Below are positions 1-14,879 of a DNA stretch of 64,000 nt, piece after piece. Position 1 is the first letter of the stretch, and every line of letters begins with the position of its first letter. Source of the stretch: Actinoplanes lobatus (GTDB lineage: Bacteria; Actinomycetota; Actinomycetes; Mycobacteriales; Micromonosporaceae); NCBI RefSeq assembly GCF_014205215.1, contig NZ_JACHNC010000001.1:2857001-2921000 (forward strand), written 5' to 3'. The notes below the pieces were generated by a model. The model did no database searches. It was given only the letters and a program-made list of their open reading frames with translations, and was not told the DNA's origin. The position numbers and the translations under genes were made by a program.

Positions 1-305
<305 letters not shown>

Positions 306-309
<4 letters not shown>

Positions 310-1004
310 TCGCGCTGACCCGGATGCGCCTCGCCGGTTTTCTGCGCGGTGGCCGCGCTGTGGCGCCCCTGATCACCCTGCTGGTGATCTTCTCCATCCT
401 CCACGGTGGCGGGCCGTCGCTCGCCATGCACGCCTACGCCTACTCGGCGGTCTGCCTGTTCCCGGTGCTGGCCTGGCTCACCAAACTGTTGCTGGACACC
501 GAACCGGACGCTCAGCGCCGGCTGGCCCGCCTCGCCGTCGGCCCGTTGCGGGAGGGCGCCGGCGGCCTGCTCGCCGCCGTGTTCCTCGCCGCGGTGGTGT
601 GCCTGGTCGCGATGCTGGTCCCGTGGCCGCTCGGCGCGATCGCTCCACCGCGACCCGATAGCGCCGAGCCGTCGACGCAGACCGGCATCCTGCTCGGGAT
701 CCTGGCGCACGTGCTGTCGATGGCCGCCGCCGTGACGCTCGGCGCCCTGTCCGGACGAGCGGTCACCCGGCGGCTCCTGCCCGGTGTCGTGGTCCTGGTG
801 AGCGGCTCGATCCTGGTCATCGTGCTCGGCCTGACCGGCTCGATCGCCCCGTGGCTGGTGCCGCCGGTGATGGCCACCGCCCGGGAGATGGGCGGGGATC
901 ACCCGCCGGACGCCGCCACCCTGCTGGTCCTGGTCGTCTGGACGGTCCTGTGGTGTGCCGCGGCCCTCGCCGGGTACGCCGGCCTGCGGCGCGCACGCTC
1001 GTAG
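306..1004 (+). CDS. Multi-pass membrane protein, possible ABC transporter permease
   Basis: The 232-residue protein is dominated by hydrophobic helices, about six membrane segments by eye (for example near residues 18-38, 80-105, 127-150, 160-180 and 204-225). It has a basic N-terminus and a short basic C-terminus (GLRRARS). It starts at an ATG overlapping the stop of the preceding gene, so both are probably one operon. I do not recognise a specific family. A permease subunit partnered with the preceding gene is an inference from context. It is followed by the rplJ promoter and leader, with no clear terminator between. Confidence 0.6.
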
Positions 1005-1017
1005 TCCCGGCCCCGAT

Positions 1018-1047
1018 TTGGCGTTCCGTGACAGGTCCGCGTAGTGT
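1018..1047 (+). promoter_or_regulatory. Candidate promoter of rplJ-rplL
   Basis: A -35-like TTGGCG (1018-1023) and a -10-like TAGTGT (1042-1047) are separated by 18 bases. Transcription would begin near 1054, giving a leader of about 225 nt before rplJ. This is a consensus match by eye only. Confidence 0.55.
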
Positions 1048-1069
1048 TGCATCTCGAAGTTCCACCCAT

Positions 1070-1160
1070 AGACCGCTGGTCGCCGCAGCAGCCGTCATCT
1101 CGACGGAGGCCGCGGCCGAAGGTCCCGCTGAAAGCGGGCGACCCGCGTAGGGAGAACGGT
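1070..1160 (+). promoter_or_regulatory. Ribosomal protein L10 leader-like RNA
   Basis: The leader upstream of rplJ contains hairpins typical of an autoregulatory leader. CCGTC (1092-1096) pairs with GACGG (1102-1106), and CCCGC (1124-1128) pairs with GCGGG (1134-1138) around a TGAAA loop. This is followed by a GACCCGCGTAGGGAGAA tract. In many bacteria the L10-L12 complex binds such a leader and represses its own operon. Assignment rests on position and general resemblance, not a covariance-model hit. Confidence 0.6.
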
Positions 1161-1198
1161 TCGTGATCGTCGACCGCGTGTGAGCGTGTGTTCGAGTC

Positions 1199-1226
1199 CG
1201 CCCCGTGCCCTGCGCCGGGGCGTTTT
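1199..1226 (+). terminator. Intrinsic terminator/attenuator before rplJ
   Basis: CGCCCCG (1199-1205) pairs with CGGGGCG (1216-1222) around a 10-nt loop and is followed by TTTT. It lies between the L10-type leader and the rplJ ribosome binding site, so it probably attenuates transcription into rplJ-rplL rather than ending the upstream gene. Confidence 0.6.
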
Positions 1227-1278
1227 GCTTTGTACGGACCCTCTCGACCAGTGGCTGAAGCACTGAGAGAGGAGGGAC

Positions 1279-1824
1279 ATGGCGGACAAGCCGGTCCGGG
1301 CCGACAAGGCTTCGGCTGTTTCCGAGCTCACGGATCACTTCCGTGGTTCGGCGGCCACCGTGTTGACCGAATACCGCGGCCTCACCGTGAAGGAGCTCAC
1401 CGAGCTCCGGCGGTCGCTGGGCGGCGAGAACAAGTACGCCGTCGCCAAGAACACGCTCGCGAAGCGTGCCGCGGCTGACGCGGGTATCGAGGGCCTCGAC
1501 GCGCTGTTCACCGGTCCTACCGCGCTCGCCTTCGTGAACGGTGATGTGGTCGAGGCGGCCAAGGGCCTCCGTGCCTTCGCCAAGGCCCACCCCGTTCTCG
1601 TCATCAAGGGCGGTGTCTTCGAGGGCAAGGCCATCACGGCGGACGAGGTCAACAAGCTTGCTGACCTCGAGTCCCGTGAGGTTCTGCTGGCCAAGCTGGC
1701 CGGCGCCATGAAGGCCAACCTGAGCAAGGCCGCTGCCACGTTCCAGGCGCCCCTCACCAAGACGGTGCGCACGGTCGAGGCTCTGCGGGCGCAGCGCGAA
1801 CAGGCTGGTTCCGCCGAGGCCTGA
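1279..1824 (+). CDS. rplJ: 50S ribosomal protein L10
   Basis: L10 forms the base of the L7/L12 stalk on the large subunit, where translation factors bind and their GTPase is stimulated. The 181-residue protein starts [20 protein letters not shown] and has the family core [18 protein letters not shown] and [17 protein letters not shown] 1279 follows a strong GAGAGAGGAGGGAC ribosome binding site. The C-terminal helix that binds L12 dimers is present ([19 protein letters not shown]). It is followed by rplL after 51 bases, the standard rplJL pair. Regulation is probably through the leader and attenuator upstream. Confidence 0.97.
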   Translation: MADKPVRADKASAVSELTDHFRGSAATVLTEYRGLTVKELTELRRSLGGENKYAVAKNTLAKRAAADAGIEGLDALFTGPTALAFVNGDVVEAAKGLRAFAKAHPVLVIKGGVFEGKAITADEVNKLADLESREVLLAKLAGAMKANLSKAAATFQAPLTKTVRTVEALRAQREQAGSAEA

Positions 1825-1875
1825 TGCCTCGCGGAAACCGTTAAACGTCAGATTTCTTAGGAAAGGTTGCCTCAC

Positions 1876-2256
1876 ATGGCGAAGATCAGCACCGAAGACC
1901 TGCTCGAGGCCTTCAAGGAGATGACCCTCATCGAGCTCTCCGAGTTCGTGAAGCAGTTCGAGGACGTCTTCGACGTCAAGGCTGCCGCTCCGGTCGCCGT
2001 TGCCGCCGCCCCGGGTGCTGCCCCGGCCGAGGCCGAGGCCGAGAAGGACTCCTTCGACGTTGTCCTCGAGGGCGACGGTGGCAAGAAGATCCAGGTCATC
2101 AAGGTCGTGCGTGAGCTGACCGGCCTGGGCCTCAAGGAGGCCAAGGACGCCGTCGAGTCCGCCCCGAAGGCGATCCTCGAGGGTGTCAACAAGGAGAAGG
2201 CCGAGGCCGCCAAGGCCAAGCTCGAGGGTGAGGGCGCCAAGGTCACCCTCAAGTGA
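1876..2256 (+). CDS. rplL: 50S ribosomal protein L7/L12
   Basis: This is the acidic stalk protein that recruits and activates EF-Tu and EF-G. It has 126 residues with the usual layout. An N-terminal dimerisation helix ([20 protein letters not shown]) is followed by an Ala/Pro-rich flexible hinge (about 38-58) and a C-terminal factor-binding domain ([20 protein letters not shown]). The start is ATG 1876, preceded by TTAGGAAAGG. An in-frame TTG at 1867 would add three residues that the family lacks. A strong terminator follows at 2282. Confidence 0.97.
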   Translation: MAKISTEDLLEAFKEMTLIELSEFVKQFEDVFDVKAAAPVAVAAAPGAAPAEAEAEKDSFDVVLEGDGGKKIQVIKVVRELTGLGLKEAKDAVESAPKAILEGVNKEKAEAAKAKLEGEGAKVTLK

Positions 2257-2281
2257 TCTAACGCTCCACAGTGTCATCGGT

Positions 2282-2322
2282 CGATGGCGGGGATCCGTTC
2301 CGGGTCCCCGCCATCGCTGTTT
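2282..2322 (+). terminator. Intrinsic terminator after rplL
   Basis: A 15-bp stem pairs 2282-2296 with 2302-2316 (core CGATGGCGGGGA / TCCCCGCCATCG, one T-G wobble) around a 5-nt loop. It is followed by CTGTTTCT. It separates rplJL from rpoBC. Confidence 0.8.
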
Positions 2323-2684
2323 CTCCAGCCGTCCGCGCAGCTCAACGGGGTGCTGTCGAGCCGTCTTCGCTGCGGGTGGCAAAGACTGTCAAAGTTCGCT
2401 ATTTGTGCGTCGAGGCCCCTTCGGTGCGCCGGGCGGATGACCGCGGGCGTCCGACCCGCGGCACAGCCCTTGACTGTGTGTCGGCGGACAGGCACGCTGA
2501 CATCAGCAAGTTTCCGCGCTTGCGACAGCCGCCCGCTGGGTAACGGATCTACTGCCGATACCTGTCGGACTGGCACCAGAGGGGTAGTTGCCGCGTTTCT
2601 GAGCGGCCCCGTCCCGGCCCTGACCGTAGAGGTCCAGGTCAGCCGCGACGGTGGCATGTTCCGCAGGCCACCTCGGGTGTGGGC

Positions 2685-2713
2685 TGGACAGCGGTTAGCC
2701 AAGCGGCTACACT
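2685..2713 (+). promoter_or_regulatory. Promoter of rpoB-rpoC
   Basis: TGGACA (2685-2690), a 17-base spacer and TACACT (2708-2713) form a near-consensus vegetative promoter. Transcription should begin near 2720, leaving a leader of about 135 nt before the TTG start of rpoB. Confidence 0.7.
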
Positions 2714-2854
2714 GCTAGTTTGCGCTGCCTTCTGTCTTGATGCCTCTCGGGATATCCATGTGGATAACTTCCCGGGGGCTCATTGGAGTGCACGCAGACC
2801 AGTTGCATCAGCAACTCAGCCGCATAGCAGCACCGGTCCTCGGAAGGACGCATC

Positions 2855-5800
2855 TTGGCAGCTTCCCGCCCTGCGAAGACCAGCCGTACGTCGAGCGCTT
2901 ACGCACCCCGCCGGGTCTCTTTCGGCCGGATCACCGAGCAGCTAGAGGTCCCCAACCTCCTCGCACTCCAGACCGAGTCCTTCGACTGGCTGGTCGGCAA
3001 TGAGGGTTGGCAGGCCCGGACGACGGACGACCCGCACGCCCACTCGGGCCTCGCAGAGATCCTCGAAGAGATCAGTCCCATTGAGGACTTCTCCGGCACC
3101 ATGTCGCTGTCCTTCTCGTCTCCGCGCTTCGACGAGGTGAAGGCCTCGATCGAGGAGTGCAAAGAGAAGGACCTGACCTACTGTGCCCCGCTGTTCGTGA
3201 CCGCGGAGTTCACCAACAACACGACTGGCGAGATCAAGAGCCAGACCGTGTTCATGGGTGACTTCCCGATGATGACCCCCAAGGGGACGTTCGTCATCAA
3301 CGGCACCGAGCGGGTCGTGGTGAGTCAGCTCGTCCGTTCGCCGGGCGTGTACTTCACCAAGGAGCCGGACAAGACCTCCGACCGTGACCTCACCAGCGTC
3401 AAGGTCATCCCGAGCCGGGGTGCCTGGCTGGAGTTCGACATCGACAAGCGCGACACCGTGGGTGTCCGCATCGACCGTAAGCGCCGGCAGGCCGTCACCG
3501 TCCTGCTCAAGGCGATCGGTTGGTCCGCCGACCAGATCCGTGAGCGCTTCGGCTGGTCCGAACTGCTCATGACGACGCTGGAGAAGGACCACATCGCCGG
3601 GCAGGACGAGGCCCTGCTAGACATCTACCGCAAGCTGCGCCCTGGCGAGCCCCCCACCCGGGAGAACGCGCAGACCCTGCTCGACAACCTCTTCTTCAAC
3701 CCGAAGCGGTATGACGTAGCCAAGGTCGGCCGGTACAAGTTCAACAAGAAGCTCGAGATCGACGTGCCGATCGTTCGTGGCACGCTGACCGAGGAAGACG
3801 TCGTCCGCACCGTCGACTACCTCTGCCGGCTGCATGCCGGTGAGGACGGGTACGAGGCCGACGACATCGACCACTTCGGCAACCGGCGCCTGCGTACGGT
3901 CGGCGAGCTCATCCAGAACCAGGTCCGCGTGGGCCTCTCCCGGATGGAGCGGGTCGTCCGTGAGCGGATGACGACCCAGGACGTCGAGGCGATCACGCCG
4001 CAGACCCTGATCAACATCCGGCCGGTCGTGGCCGCGATCAAGGAGTTCTTCGGCACCTCGCAGCTGTCGCAGTTCATGGACCAGACGAACCCGCTCGCGG
4101 GTCTGACCCACCGTCGCCGTCTGTCGGCGCTCGGCCCGGGTGGTCTGAGCCGTGAGCGGGCCGGCTTCGAGGTCCGCGACGTGCACCCGTCCCACTACGG
4201 CCGGATGTGCCCGATCGAGACCCCTGAGGGCCCGAACATCGGTCTGATCGGCGCGCTCTCGACGTTCGCGCGGGTCAACCCGTTCGGCTTCATCGAGACG
4301 CCGTACCGGAAGGTCGAGAACGGTGTCGTCAGCGACGAGGTGCACTACCTCACCGCCGACGAGGAAGACCGGTTCATCAAGGCCCAGGCGAACGCCGTGC
4401 TGTCCAGCGACGGCACCTTCGCCGAGGACCGCGTCCTGGTCCGCCGTAAGGGCGGTGAGGTCGACTACGTGCCCGGCACCGAGGTCGACTACATGGACGT
4501 CTCGCCGCGGCAGATGACCTCCGTCGCGACCGCGATGATCCCCTTCCTCGAGCACGACGACGCGAACCGTGCCCTCATGGGCGCGAACATGCAGCGTCAG
4601 GCCGTGCCGCTGGTCAAGGCGGAGTCGCCGCTCGTCGGCACCGGCATGGAGTACCGTGCCGCGGTCGACGCCGGTGACGTGGTCGTCGCCGAGGTCGGCG
4701 GTGTCGTCGAGGACCTGTGCGCCGACTACGTGACGGTGCACCAGGACGACGGCCACCGGCGTACCTACCTGCTGCACAAGTTCCGCCGGTCGAACGCGGG
4801 CTCCTGCGTCAACCAGAAGCCGATCGTGTTCGAGGGCGACCGCGTCGAGGCCGGCCAGGTCATCGCCGACGGTCCCTGCACCGACGAGGGCGAGATGGCG
4901 CTCGGGCGCAACCTGCTCGTCGCCTTCATGTGCTGGGAGGGCCACAACTACGAGGACGCGATCATCCTGTCGCAGCGCCTCGTGCAGCAGGACGTCCTCA
5001 CCTCGATCCACATCGAGGAGCACGAGGTCGACGCCCGCGACACCAAGCTGGGCCCGGAGGAGATCACCCGCGACATCCCCAACGTCAGCGAGGAGATGCT
5101 CGCTGACCTGGACGAGCGCGGCATCATCCGGATCGGCGCCGAGGTCGTCCCCGGCGACATCCTGGTCGGCAAGGTCACCCCGAAGGGTGAGACCGAGCTG
5201 ACCCCGGAGGAGCGCCTGCTCCGCGCCATCTTCGGCGAGAAGGCCCGGGAGGTCCGGGACACCTCGCTGAAGGTTCCGCACGGCGAGACCGGCACGGTCA
5301 TCGGCGTCCGGACGTTCTCCCGCGAGGACGGCGACGAGCTGCCCCCGGGTGTCAACGAGCTGGTCCGGGTCTACGTCGCCCAGAAGCGGAAGATCCAGGA
5401 CGGCGACAAGCTCGCCGGCCGGCACGGCAACAAGGGCGTCATCTCCAAGATCCTGCCGGTCGAGGACATGCCGTTCCTGGAGGACGGCACCCCGGTCGAC
5501 ATCGTGCTCAACCCGCTGGGTGTGCCCTCGCGTATGAACATCGGCCAGGTCCTGGAGACCCACCTCGGGTGGATCGCCAAGACCGGTTGGTCGGTCGAGG
5601 GTGAGGACGAGGACTGGAAGCGTCAGCTCCGCTCGATCGAGGCCCACGAGTCTTCCGCCGACAGCAACGTCGCGACCCCGGTCTTCGACGGTGCCCAGGA
5701 GGAGGAGATCAAGGGTCTGCTCGAGTCGACGCTGGTCAACCGCGACGGTAAGCGGCTGGTCAACGGCGACGGTAAGGCGCAGCTGTTCGACGGCCGCTCC

Positions 5801-6295
5801 GGTGAGCCGCTGCCGGACCCGATCTCGGTCGGCTACGTCTACATCCTCAAGCTGAACCACCTGGTCGACGACAAGATCCACGCTCGGTCGACCGGCCCGT
5901 ACTCGATGATCACGCAGCAGCCGCTGGGTGGTAAGGCGCAGTTCGGTGGCCAGCGGTTCGGCGAGATGGAGTGCTGGGCCATGCAGGCCTACGGGGCGGC
6001 CTACGCCCTGCAGGAGCTGCTCACCATCAAGTCCGACGACGTCCTGGGCCGAGTGAAGGTCTACGAGGCCATCGTCAAGGGCGAGAACATCCCGGAGCCG
6101 GGAATCCCGGAGTCGTTCAAGGTGCTTCTCAAGGAGCTCCAGTCGCTGTGCCTGAACGTTGAGGTGCTGTCCAGCGACGGTGTGGCGCTCGAGATGCGCG
6201 AGACCGACGACGAGGTCTTCCGGGCCGCGGAGGAACTCGGCATCGACCTGTCCCGTCGCCCGAACGAGGGCGTCAGCAGCGTCGAAGAGATCTGA
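2855..6295 (+). CDS. rpoB: DNA-directed RNA polymerase subunit beta
   Basis: This is the beta subunit of the core polymerase, 1146 residues, full length for actinobacteria. TTG 2855 is chosen because GGAAGGA lies 6 bases upstream and the resulting N-terminus ([20 protein letters not shown]) matches the actinobacterial pattern. The rifampicin region near residues 398-430 reads [16 protein letters not shown] then [14 protein letters not shown]. The Asp, His and Ser positions classically mutated in resistance are all wild type, so no rifampicin resistance is predicted. [12 protein letters not shown] near residue 850 carries active-site lysines. It is followed by rpoC after 100 bases. Confidence 0.99.
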   Translation: MAASRPAKTSRTSSAYAPRRVSFGRITEQLEVPNLLALQTESFDWLVGNEGWQARTTDDPHAHSGLAEILEEISPIEDFSGTMSLSFSSPRFDEVKASIEECKEKDLTYCAPLFVTAEFTNNTTGEIKSQTVFMGDFPMMTPKGTFVINGTERVVVSQLVRSPGVYFTKEPDKTSDRDLTSVKVIPSRGAWLEFDIDKRDTVGVRIDRKRRQAVTVLLKAIGWSADQIRERFGWSELLMTTLEKDHIAGQDEALLDIYRKLRPGEPPTRENAQTLLDNLFFNPKRYDVAKVGRYKFNKKLEIDVPIVRGTLTEEDVVRTVDYLCRLHAGEDGYEADDIDHFGNRRLRTVGELIQNQVRVGLSRMERVVRERMTTQDVEAITPQTLINIRPVVAAIKEFFGTSQLSQFMDQTNPLAGLTHRRRLSALGPGGLSRERAGFEVRDVHPSHYGRMCPIETPEGPNIGLIGALSTFARVNPFGFIETPYRKVENGVVSDEVHYLTADEEDRFIKAQANAVLSSDGTFAEDRVLVRRKGGEVDYVPGTEVDYMDVSPRQMTSVATAMIPFLEHDDANRALMGANMQRQAVPLVKAESPLVGTGMEYRAAVDAGDVVVAEVGGVVEDLCADYVTVHQDDGHRRTYLLHKFRRSNAGSCVNQKPIVFEGDRVEAGQVIADGPCTDEGEMALGRNLLVAFMCWEGHNYEDAIILSQRLVQQDVLTSIHIEEHEVDARDTKLGPEEITRDIPNVSEEMLADLDERGIIRIGAEVVPGDILVGKVTPKGETELTPEERLLRAIFGEKAREVRDTSLKVPHGETGTVIGVRTFSREDGDELPPGVNELVRVYVAQKRKIQDGDKLAGRHGNKGVISKILPVEDMPFLEDGTPVDIVLNPLGVPSRMNIGQVLETHLGWIAKTGWSVEGEDEDWKRQLRSIEAHESSADSNVATPVFDGAQEEEIKGLLESTLVNRDGKRLVNGDGKAQLFDGRSGEPLPDPISVGYVYILKLNHLVDDKIHARSTGPYSMITQQPLGGKAQFGGQRFGEMECWAMQAYGAAYALQELLTIKSDDVLGRVKVYEAIVKGENIPEPGIPESFKVLLKELQSLCLNVEVLSSDGVALEMRETDDEVFRAAEELGIDLSRRPNEGVSSVEEI

Positions 6296-6309
6296 CGGAG
6301 AGCGTCCTC

Positions 6310-6355
6310 GGCCGGCCCCGATCACCGGGGCCGGCCGGGGGCGCCCCCGCCGGCC
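6310..6355 (+). promoter_or_regulatory. Overlapping hairpins between rpoB and rpoC
   Basis: GGCCGGCCCCG (6310-6320) pairs perfectly with CGGGGCCGGCC (6326-6336). The 3' half of that stem can instead fold with the following GC tract (GGCCGGGGG with CCCCCGCCGGCC). No T-tract follows, so this is not a standard terminator. Partial attenuation, mRNA processing or stabilisation are possible. Confidence 0.5.
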
Positions 6356-6395
6356 TTGAATTCACCCGAGCAACGAAACACGAGGGATAGTCCAA

Positions 6396-10289
<3,894 letters not shown>

Positions 10290-10300
10290 GGATTTCTCCG

Positions 10301-10345
10301 CATGGGGCGGTCGCGCTGGGCGCGGCCGCCCCATGGGCGTTTCTA
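10301..10345 (+). terminator. Intrinsic terminator after rpoC
   Basis: A 15-bp stem (10301-10315 with 10321-10335, core CATGGGGCGG / CCGCCCCATG, one wobble) with a 5-nt loop is followed by GGCGTTTCT. Confidence 0.85.
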
Positions 10346-10349
10346 GGAT
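10344..10349 (+). promoter_or_regulatory. -10 box of a probable leaderless promoter
   Basis: TAGGAT lies 6 bases before GTG 10356, the spacing expected when transcription starts at the start codon itself. No clear -35 is visible. Confidence 0.45.
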
Positions 10350-10355
10350 GGTGGC

Positions 10356-10700
10356 GTGACGCTTCCCGTAGTTCCCACCCGTCACCCGATGGACCCCGAG
10401 CCGGTGCCGATGACGAAGGCCCGGGCGGTTTTCGCGCTGGGTTTGGTGGGGCTGCTCACCGGGCCGCTGGTGGGTGGGGTGATCCCGGCCACGCTGGCGT
10501 TGCTCCTGGCCCGCCAGTCGGCCCGTCAGGCGTACGCGGCTGGGGGCTATCTGACCGGTTCGGCCTGGATCCGGCGGGGCCGTCAGCTCGCCTGGACCGG
10601 CCTCGTGCTGGCCGCGACCGCGCTGGTGGTGGCCTTGATCGCAGGGCTACTGCACCTGGCGGCGGCGCCCGGGCAGGATTTCGCGCCGGGCACTGACTGA
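10356..10700 (+). CDS. Small membrane protein with two transmembrane helices
   Basis: The 114-residue protein has two hydrophobic helices (about residues 26-50 and 80-103) joined by a basic loop (ARQSARQAYAAGG). The layout resembles DUF4190-type actinobacterial membrane proteins, as does the next gene. Function is unknown. GTG 10356 is preferred because a TAGGAT -10 box sits 6 bases upstream. ATG 10389 is an alternative. It stands alone between the rpoC terminator and the next membrane protein. Confidence 0.65.
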   Translation: MTLPVVPTRHPMDPEPVPMTKARAVFALGLVGLLTGPLVGGVIPATLALLLARQSARQAYAAGGYLTGSAWIRRGRQLAWTGLVLAATALVVALIAGLLHLAAAPGQDFAPGTD

Positions 10701-10754
10701 CCGGGCACGGTTCAGCGCGGTTCGGGTGGGCTGCACGCCCGCTCGTGCGGGTGA

Positions 10755-10760
10755 CATGCT
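10755..10760 (+). promoter_or_regulatory. -10 box of a probable leaderless promoter
   Basis: CATGCT lies 7 bases before ATG 10768. This supports that ATG over the upstream GTG 10726 and suggests a leaderless transcript. Confidence 0.4.
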
Positions 10761-10767
10761 TGGTGAT

Positions 10768-11301
10768 ATGACGCAGCCCCCGGGTCAGCCCTACCAGCCG
10801 TCCTACGGCCCCTCGTATGGTCCTGGGCCCGGCTACGGGGCGCCGTCGCCGTACGGATCTCCCTATGGTTTCCAGCCGCCTCCGCCGCCGGTCTCGGCGG
10901 GCTGGCAGCCGGAGCGGCTGGAACAGGTGACCGGGACCGAATTCGGTCTGGTCCATCTTCAAGTCGCGCCCATCACGTCGGGGCCGGCCATCGGTTCGCT
11001 GGCCGCCGGCATCGCCGCGATCGTGGTCTCCTTCGCGGCCCTCTGCTTCGGCGTCTCCGGCGCCGAGGCGGGCTGGGGCGGTTGGGTCGCCGGCGCGTTC
11101 GCGCTGCTCAGCGTCCTGGCGTGCGGGGGAGCGGTGGGCGCCGCGGTGATCGCCAGACGGCAGATCGCGGGCACCGGTGAGCCGTGGCGGGTCCGTTTCA
11201 CCGGCCGTGGCCTGACCACCGGCGGGATCATCTGCGGCTTGATCGGTGCTTTTCTGGCGGTGCTGTCGTTGGCGCTGGGGCTGACGTTGCAGTTGTCATG
11301 A
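10768..11301 (+). CDS. DUF4190-like membrane protein with Pro/Tyr/Gly-rich N-terminus
   Basis: The 177-residue protein begins with a low-complexity cytoplasmic segment rich in Pro, Tyr, Gly and Ser (MTQPPGQPYQPSYGPSYGPG). Three membrane segments follow (SLAAGIAAIVVSFAALCFGV, WVAGAFALLSVLACGGAVGA, and the C-terminal GIICGLIGAFLAVLSLALGL). The family has no assigned enzyme activity. ATG 10768 is chosen from the -10 box 7 bases upstream; GTG 10726 gives a longer frame. It is read towards the str leader, with no clear terminator between. Confidence 0.65.
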   Translation: MTQPPGQPYQPSYGPSYGPGPGYGAPSPYGSPYGFQPPPPPVSAGWQPERLEQVTGTEFGLVHLQVAPITSGPAIGSLAAGIAAIVVSFAALCFGVSGAEAGWGGWVAGAFALLSVLACGGAVGAAVIARRQIAGTGEPWRVRFTGRGLTTGGIICGLIGAFLAVLSLALGLTLQLS

Positions 11302-11419
11302 GCGGACACCGGCTCTCGAGGCCGCGGCCGCGCCCGGATCCGGCACCGCAGCGATGGTGCGCCAAGCGACCCGGTACACTGGTATACGGAGATGTCCATC
11401 GTGGGAGCCTGGGCTCATT

Positions 11420-11448
11420 TTGACCTGGGTGCGCAGGGTGGGTAGGCT
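11420..11448 (+). promoter_or_regulatory. Promoter of the str operon
   Basis: TTGACC (11420-11425), a 17-base spacer and TAGGCT (11443-11448) match the vegetative consensus well. Transcription should start near 11455. Confidence 0.7.
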
Positions 11449-11613
11449 TTCCCCTCGTGCCCGGGCTCGCCCGGGCAACTCGTGCGTGCACCCGTTTCGG
11501 AACGTGCGACGGGTTAGAGCACCACGACGGGCAGGGCTCAGTGATGGCCCTGTTCACACAGACAACATCCGGAACGCGTGAACCTTCACGCGCGATGGGA
11601 CCGTGAGCCGGAC

Positions 11614-11639
11614 GACACGCCCGACCGCGGGTGCCGGAC
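11614..11639 (+). promoter_or_regulatory. Shared leader element, str copy
   Basis: GACACGCCCGACCGCGGG followed by TGCCGGAC. It matches the S10 leader copy at 24 of 26 positions and ends 90 bases before the rpsL start. A shorter relative lies upstream of infA. Role unknown; see findings. Confidence 0.55.
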
Positions 11640-11729
11640 GCCTCCTCTGGGGGGTGGCCGGCACACAGAGGCAGAAACACACGGTGCGGCCGTACAACAG
11701 GAAGCGGCCGAAGGGAGCGGAGAAACCCG

Positions 11730-12104
11730 GTGCCCACGATCCAGCAGCTGGTCCGCAAGGGCCGCCAGGCGAAGACGAGCAAGACGAAGACGCCGGCGCT
11801 GAAGGGAAGTCCCCAGCGGCGCGGCGTGTGCACGCGCGTGTACACCACCACCCCCAAGAAGCCCAACTCTGCGCTGCGCAAGGTCGCTCGTGTGAAGCTC
11901 AGCAGCCAGATCGAGGTCACGGCGTACATCCCGGGCGTCGGTCACAACCTGCAGGAGCACTCGATCGTGCTCGTGCGCGGCGGCCGTGTGAAGGACCTTC
12001 CGGGCGTTCGCTACAAGATCGTTCGTGGTTCGCTCGACACCCAGGGTGTCCGGAACCGCAAGCAGGCCCGCAGCCGTTACGGCGCGAAGAAGGAGAAGAG
12101 CTGA
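11730..12104 (+). CDS. rpsL: 30S ribosomal protein S12
   Basis: S12 sits at the decoding centre. The 124-residue protein starts [20 protein letters not shown] at GTG 11730, behind AAGGGAGCGGAG. The conserved loops [18 protein letters not shown] and [17 protein letters not shown] are intact. The lysines in [10 protein letters not shown] and GGRVKDLPG, whose mutation gives streptomycin resistance, are unchanged, so sensitivity is predicted at this site. It is the first gene of the str operon; rpsG starts one base after its stop. Confidence 0.98.
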   Translation: MPTIQQLVRKGRQAKTSKTKTPALKGSPQRRGVCTRVYTTTPKKPNSALRKVARVKLSSQIEVTAYIPGVGHNLQEHSIVLVRGGRVKDLPGVRYKIVRGSLDTQGVRNRKQARSRYGAKKEKS

Positions 12105-12105
12105 T

Positions 12106-12579
12106 ATGCCGCGTAAGGGACCCGCTCCGCGCCACCCTGTGGTCGCTGACCCGGTGTACAACTCCCCGCTGGTAACGCAGCTGGTCAACAAGATCCTGGT
12201 CGGCGGCAAGCGTCAGCTCGCCGAGCGCATCGTGTACGGAGCCCTCGAGGGCTGCCGTGAGAAGAGCGGTGGCACCGACCCGGTGGTCATCCTCAAGCGC
12301 GCCATGGACAACGTGAAGCCGACCCTCGAGGTCCGCAGCCGCCGTGTCGGTGGCGCGACCTACCAGGTTCCGGTCGAGGTCCGCACCCCGCGTCAGACCA
12401 CCCTCGGTCTGCGCTGGCTGGTCCAGTACTCCAAGGCCCGCCGCGAGAAGACCATGATCGAGCGCCTGCAGAACGAGCTGCTCGACGCGAGCAACGGCCT
12501 CGGCGCCGCGGTCAAGCGTCGTGAGGACACCCACAAGATGGCGGAGTCCAACAAGGCCTTCGCGCACTACCGCTGGTAA
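12106..12579 (+). CDS. rpsG: 30S ribosomal protein S7
   Basis: S7 nucleates assembly of the 16S rRNA 3' domain and lines the E site. It has 157 residues beginning [20 protein letters not shown], with the family segments [20 protein letters not shown] and [23 protein letters not shown] 12106 lies one base after the rpsL stop; GAAGGAGAAGAGCTGAT supplies the ribosome binding site inside the rpsL end. Longer in-frame versions overlap rpsL and are rejected. Confidence 0.97.
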   Translation: MPRKGPAPRHPVVADPVYNSPLVTQLVNKILVGGKRQLAERIVYGALEGCREKSGGTDPVVILKRAMDNVKPTLEVRSRRVGGATYQVPVEVRTPRQTTLGLRWLVQYSKARREKTMIERLQNELLDASNGLGAAVKRREDTHKMAESNKAFAHYRW

Positions 12580-12664
12580 GACCCTGCTGCGGGCCCGGCT
12601 TCCGGCCGGGCCACGGCAGTCGTACCGGTCCTAGAGACGACGACGAAGAAAAGTAGGGATGGAA

Positions 12665-14761
<2,097 letters not shown>

Positions 14762-14770
14762 TGCGTTGAG

Positions 14771-14801
14771 GCACGTGCGGCCTGTCGAGGGCCGCACGTG
14801 C
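14771..14801 (+). terminator. Stem-loop between fusA and tuf
   Basis: GCACGTGCGGCC (14771-14782) pairs perfectly with GGCCGCACGTGC (14790-14801) around a 7-nt loop. No T-tract follows. It may be a partial terminator or an RNA processing or stability site, allowing tuf to be expressed differently from the rest of the str operon. Confidence 0.55.
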
Positions 14802-14879
14802 ACTGGCAGTCGACAGAGTCCTGAGCGCCTTATCGGCGTGCCGGGCGACAAGTAATGATCAGTCCACAGGAGGACACCA

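Larger units (their letters stand above)
2257..2854 (+). other. rplL-rpoB intergenic region
   Basis: This 598-base stretch has no credible gene. It holds the rplL terminator (2282-2322), a GC hairpin (CCGCGGG 2441-2447 pairing with CCCGCGG 2455-2461) next to a TTGACT at 2470, a well-formed promoter at 2685-2713, and the rpoB leader ending in GGAAGGA (2842-2848). ORFs here have no family features. Confidence 0.7.
11302..11729 (+). other. str operon promoter and leader region
   Basis: This 428-base gene-free stretch contains a near-consensus promoter (11420-11448), a small hairpin of GCCCGGG and CCCGGGC near 11459-11476, a CAGGGC/GCCCTG hairpin near 11532-11552, and the 26-nt element shared with the S10 leader (11614-11639). 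A CCTCTG/CAGAGG pairing and the rpsL ribosome binding site AAGGGAGCGGAG follow. It looks like a regulated leader of about 275 nt. Confidence 0.65.

Noticed and set aside
2439..2455. GACCGCGGGCGTCCGAC upstream of rpoB as a fourth copy of the str/S10 element
   Set aside because: Only the 3' half resembles the element, the CACGCCC part is missing, and the match is explained by a local CCGCGGG hairpin.
2470..2498. TTGACT at 2470 as a second rpoB promoter
   Set aside because: The hexamer at the right distance (CACGCT) is a poor -10 box. The TGGACA/TACACT pair downstream is much better.
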